This document shows positions 14,697 to 17,365 of a DNA stretch of 17,365 bases, in pieces (positions within the stretch are counted from its first letter, which is position 1; each line of letters begins with the position of its first letter). Source of the stretch: UBA922 sp964565405 (GTDB lineage Bacteria > Patescibacteriota > Patescibacteriia > Magasanikbacterales > UBA922). The notes under the pieces are model-generated. The model ran no database searches. It saw nothing but the letters and a program-made list of their open reading frames with translations, and was not told the origin of the DNA. Made by a program: the position numbers and the translations under genes. The DNA lies in the NCBI GenBank assembly GCA_964565405.1, contig CAZMEW010000021.1, positions 1 to 17,365 of the forward strand, given 5' to 3'.

Positions 14697-14740
14697 ACAA
14701 CAGTTAACTACAAAAAAACATATTTATCCACTAAAAATCG

Positions 14741-14769
14741 TTGACGTATCTAGTGAAAAATAATACAAT
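14741..14769 (+). promoter_or_regulatory. Sigma-70-type promoter of the GC-rich small gene
   Basis: TTGACG (14741-14746), 17-base spacer, TACAAT (14764-14769); start expected near 14776. The promoter DNA itself is AT-rich, while the transcribed part turns GC-rich immediately after about 14800. Confidence 0.78.
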
Positions 14770-14775
14770 GTGTCT

Positions 14776-14938
14776 CTGTTCTTTTGGGGTTAGATAGTCT
14801 CGTGACAAGAATTGTCCGATGAGGAGCATGGACTGATGAATTTCGTCATTCATGCTCCTGACCGGGCGTCTCTGTCAGGGCAGGTTGATCGCAAGTGCGA
14901 TCTCTCGTCTTCCCCGTCACACGAGGAGTGTTTCAGTC
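14776..14938 (+). promoter_or_regulatory. Structured 5' UTR of the small membrane protein gene
   Basis: About 163 bases with several inverted repeats: AGGAGCATG (14822-14830) with CATGCTCCT (14851-14859), enclosing GATGA/TCGTC; CCTGAC (14857-14862) with GTCAGG (14874-14879), which overlaps the first and so competes with it; and GATCGCA-AG-TGCGATC (14887-14902). The overlap means two alternative folds are possible. I match no known riboswitch or RNA family. Confidence 0.5.
14923..14928 (+). promoter_or_regulatory. Shine-Dalgarno site GAGGAG, the only clear one in the window
   Basis: GAGGAG lies 10 bases before the ATG at 14939 and 13 before the second ATG at 14942. It pairs with the CCUCC of the 16S 3' end. 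No other gene in the window has a comparable site. Confidence 0.6.
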
Positions 14939-15211
14939 ATGATGAACAATACCACGAGGACCACCGAAACCACCATCCGCAGGCACGTCTACTTCCATGA
15001 GGAAAAAGTACGGACCAATCCGAAAATAAAGGAGAAGTCACCAGAGGTGATAGACCAGAAGCCGACGAATCTGGCCAACATGAACACGTCGAACGAGGCT
15101 CTGTCGGAGTCGGCGGAATCCACCTTCGCAGATGGGAGCAACTTCACGTGGGTGATCATCCTGCTGACCTTGGTCATCGGCGGTCTCGCCGCGTTCCTAC
15201 TCGTGCACTGA
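14939..15211 (+). CDS. Small tail-anchored membrane protein, GC-rich, unknown function
   Basis: The 90-residue product begins MMNNTTRTTETTIRRHVYFH, has a polar, charged middle and ends in one transmembrane segment (about 69-88, TWVIILLTLVIGGLAAFLLV) plus a single His. The topology would be a cytoplasmic domain held by a C-terminal anchor. Roughly three quarters of third codon positions are G or C (ACC, ATC, CTG, GTG, AAC, TCG dominate), unlike the AT-leaning neighbours. The stop is TGA, the only one in the window, and it has a Shine-Dalgarno. The open frame extends upstream to 14852, but that overlaps the hairpins; the tandem ATGs after GAGGAG are the best start. I do not recognise the family. 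The codon bias argues that it is coding and recently acquired, rather than a GC-rich RNA. Confidence 0.65.
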   Translation: MMNNTTRTTETTIRRHVYFHEEKVRTNPKIKEKSPEVIDQKPTNLANMNTSNEALSESAESTFADGSNFTWVIILLTLVIGGLAAFLLVH

Positions 15212-15215
15212 ACGT

Positions 15216-15301
15216 CGTCCGATCTCGCCTCACCCTTCGCGAAGGGTGAGGCTGTCGGACGAAAAAAAGAAAACGAAAAAAACGCGTAAAGAGCGTTTTT
15301 T
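15216..15301 (+). terminator. Double hairpin terminator region after the small gene
   Basis: A perfect 24-base palindrome (15228-15251, core CCCTTCGCGAAGGG) is extended by CGTCCGA (15216-15222) with TCGGACG (15255-15261). It is followed by A-rich sequence and a second hairpin, AAAAAACGC (15277-15285) with GCGTTTTTT (15293-15301), whose T run makes a plus-strand intrinsic terminator. Confidence 0.7.
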
Positions 15302-15334
15302 GTTATCAAAAATTAACGCACACTAATTGTATAC

Positions 15335-15361
15335 AAAAATATTCTACATATTAATATTTTT
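15335..15361. repeat. AT-only inverted repeat
   Basis: AAAAATATT (15335-15343) and AATATTTTT (15353-15361) are perfect complements around a 9-base loop. Just before it is the palindrome TTGTATACAA (15328-15336 region). It could act as a weak terminator on either strand. Confidence 0.5.
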
Positions 15362-15398
15362 AAATCTTAAATGCTAATTTAAATAAAACGATCGGAAG

Positions 15399-15477
15399 TT
15401 CGGGGGTCAAAACTGTTTGACCTCCAAATGTAAAAACATAATGATTACTTAGTAAGGCGAGTTTTTTGACCCCCGAA
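15399..15477. repeat. Long-range inverted repeat with a competing local hairpin
   Basis: TTCGGGGGTCAAAA (15399-15412) pairs with TTTTGACCCCCGAA (15464-15477) over a 51-base interval. The same left arm also pairs with TTTGACCTCC (15416-15425) in a tight 10-pair hairpin with one G-U. Only one fold can form at a time. The palindrome TTACTTAGTAA lies inside. Confidence 0.75.
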
Positions 15478-15486
15478 AGTTTTCTG

Positions 15487-15512
15487 ATTCTCTTTTGGTT
15501 TCAAAAGAGAAT
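15487..15512 (+). repeat. Perfect 11-base hairpin abutting an ATG
   Basis: ATTCTCTTTTG (15487-15497), GTTT loop, CAAAAGAGAAT (15502-15512). The ATG of a possible small gene follows at 15513 with no gap, the same geometry as the hairpin in front of the CAP gene. Confidence 0.6.
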
Positions 15513-15689
15513 ATGAATGTTATTATTTATATCACAAACAAAAACCACCCAAGTGAAGGGTGGCTTTGTTACTTTGAAGATGTTTCACGCAATACATGTG
15601 ACAAAAACACAATTGAACGTTTTCTTATACTTAGTGCTGAATCAGATCTTACTCTTGCGAGTGCAATACTGACTTTGGATATATCCTAA
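15513..15689 (+). CDS. Possible 58-residue hypothetical protein (doubtful)
   Basis: The frame reads MNVIIYITNKNHPSEGWLCYFEDVSRNT and continues to a TAA at 15687. For it: AT-type codons like the r-protein genes, T at -1, a TAA stop and a protein-like composition with two cysteines. Against it: no promoter seen, and it lies antisense to the 3' trailer and terminator of the 16S transcript, with the terminator stem inside the frame. I recognise no family. It may simply be chance. Confidence 0.3.
   Translation: MNVIIYITNKNHPSEGWLCYFEDVSRNTCDKNTIERFLILSAESDLTLASAILTLDIS
15540..15563 (-). terminator. Intrinsic terminator of the 16S rRNA transcript
   Basis: On the minus strand CCACCC (15563-15558) pairs with GGGTGG (15550-15545) around a 7-base loop and is followed by TTTTTGTTTG. 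It lies about 150 bases beyond the 16S 3' end and closes a transcript with no 23S. Confidence 0.75.
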
Positions 15690-15702
15690 CTTTCGTTAGG
15701 AT
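15683..15702 (-). other. GAAA-tetraloop hairpin just after the 16S 3' end
   Basis: ATCCTAAC-GAAA-GTTAGGAT: a perfect 8-base stem with a GNRA loop, about 9 bases beyond the 16S end, with no T run. It is probably a processing or stability element of the pre-16S trailer. Confidence 0.55.
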
Positions 15703-15710
15703 TGACTCCA

Positions 15711-17216
<1,506 letters not shown>

Positions 17217-17365
17217 TTGAGTTTTCCCAAAATGGGAAATATGTTTGATTGTAATTACTTAACCTACTCAATAGTTTAAGTAATTCTCATAAACTAGATT
17301 AGTTTATGAGTTAGCTCTAAGAAAATAGACGATCAATCGGTTTTTGTCACGTGTATTACGTGAAC
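17217..17365 (-). promoter_or_regulatory. Pre-16S leader with hairpin array and candidate promoter
   Basis: A possible promoter is GTGACA (17350-17345), 17 bases, TATTTT (17327-17322); it is weaker than the others. Downstream are back-to-back perfect hairpins: CTCATAAACT with its complement (17310-17286), AATTACTTAA with its complement (17285-17253), and TTTCCCA-TTT-TGGGAAA (17239-17223). A smaller one, TCACGT/ACGTGA (17363-17347), overlaps the -35. I find no long complementarity to the 3' trailer that would make the usual 16S processing stem. Confidence 0.5.

Noticed and set aside
14812..15000. Alternative frame from a TTG at 14812
   Set aside because: It starts inside the UTR hairpins, lacks codon-position bias and overlaps the better-supported gene in another frame.
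14776..15262. GC-rich block in AT-rich DNA as a structured RNA (tmRNA, RNase P RNA, SRP RNA)
   Set aside because: None of the diagnostic ends or cores is present, and 14939-15211 shows strong third-position GC bias and a transmembrane end, so at least that part is coding.

Overview
The window reads as a piece of a Patescibacteria (Candidate Phyla Radiation, probably Parcubacteria/Paceibacteria-like) genome, assembled from short reads. The evidence is an S10-spc ribosomal protein cluster that lacks L30 (rpmD) between S5 and L15, a 16S rRNA with deviations typical of that radiation at 'universal' positions, moderately AT-rich DNA, and a compact one-strand layout. Phylum is secure in my view; the class is an inference.

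Layout. Positions 1-13838 are read on the minus strand, so transcription runs from right to left: tuf (EF-Tu), rpsJ (S10), a 343-base structured leader, then rplC-rplD-rplW-rplB-rpsS-rplV-rpsC-rplP-rpmC-rpsQ-rplN-rplX-rplE-rpsZ-rpsH-rplF-rplR-rpsE-rplO-secY-adk, and a truncated CAP-domain membrane protein at the left edge. No genes overlap; most spacers are 2-53 bases. secY is broken only by an assembly gap (Ns plus a G run). Right of tuf is a minus-strand gene with a Phd-antitoxin-like N-terminus and an acidic tail (14028-14627). Divergent from it, on the plus strand, is a GC-rich 90-residue tail-anchored small protein gene with a long structured 5' UTR (14764-15301). Next comes a palindrome-rich AT-rich spacer, and then the 16S rRNA gene on the minus strand (15711-17216) with its own leader hairpins and terminator.

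How it works together. The cluster supplies ribosome subunits, the elongation factor, the Sec translocon pore and adenylate kinase. Four near-consensus sigma-70 promoters are visible (tuf, Phd-like gene, rplC leader, small plus-strand gene). The rplC promoter sits downstream of rpsJ and is followed by about 265 bases of foldable RNA ending in an intrinsic terminator 57 bases before rplC. This looks like an attenuation-type ribosomal protein leader controlling L3-L4 and everything after them.

Three things stand out. First, none of the 25 AU-rich genes has a Shine-Dalgarno sequence although the 16S anti-SD is intact, and all 25 have T immediately before the ATG. Second, the one GC-rich gene breaks every house rule: it has an SD, no T at -1, a TGA stop and GC-rich third codon positions, so it looks foreign. 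Third, the 16S gene ends in a terminator with no 23S or tRNA after it, so it is an unlinked rRNA gene here.
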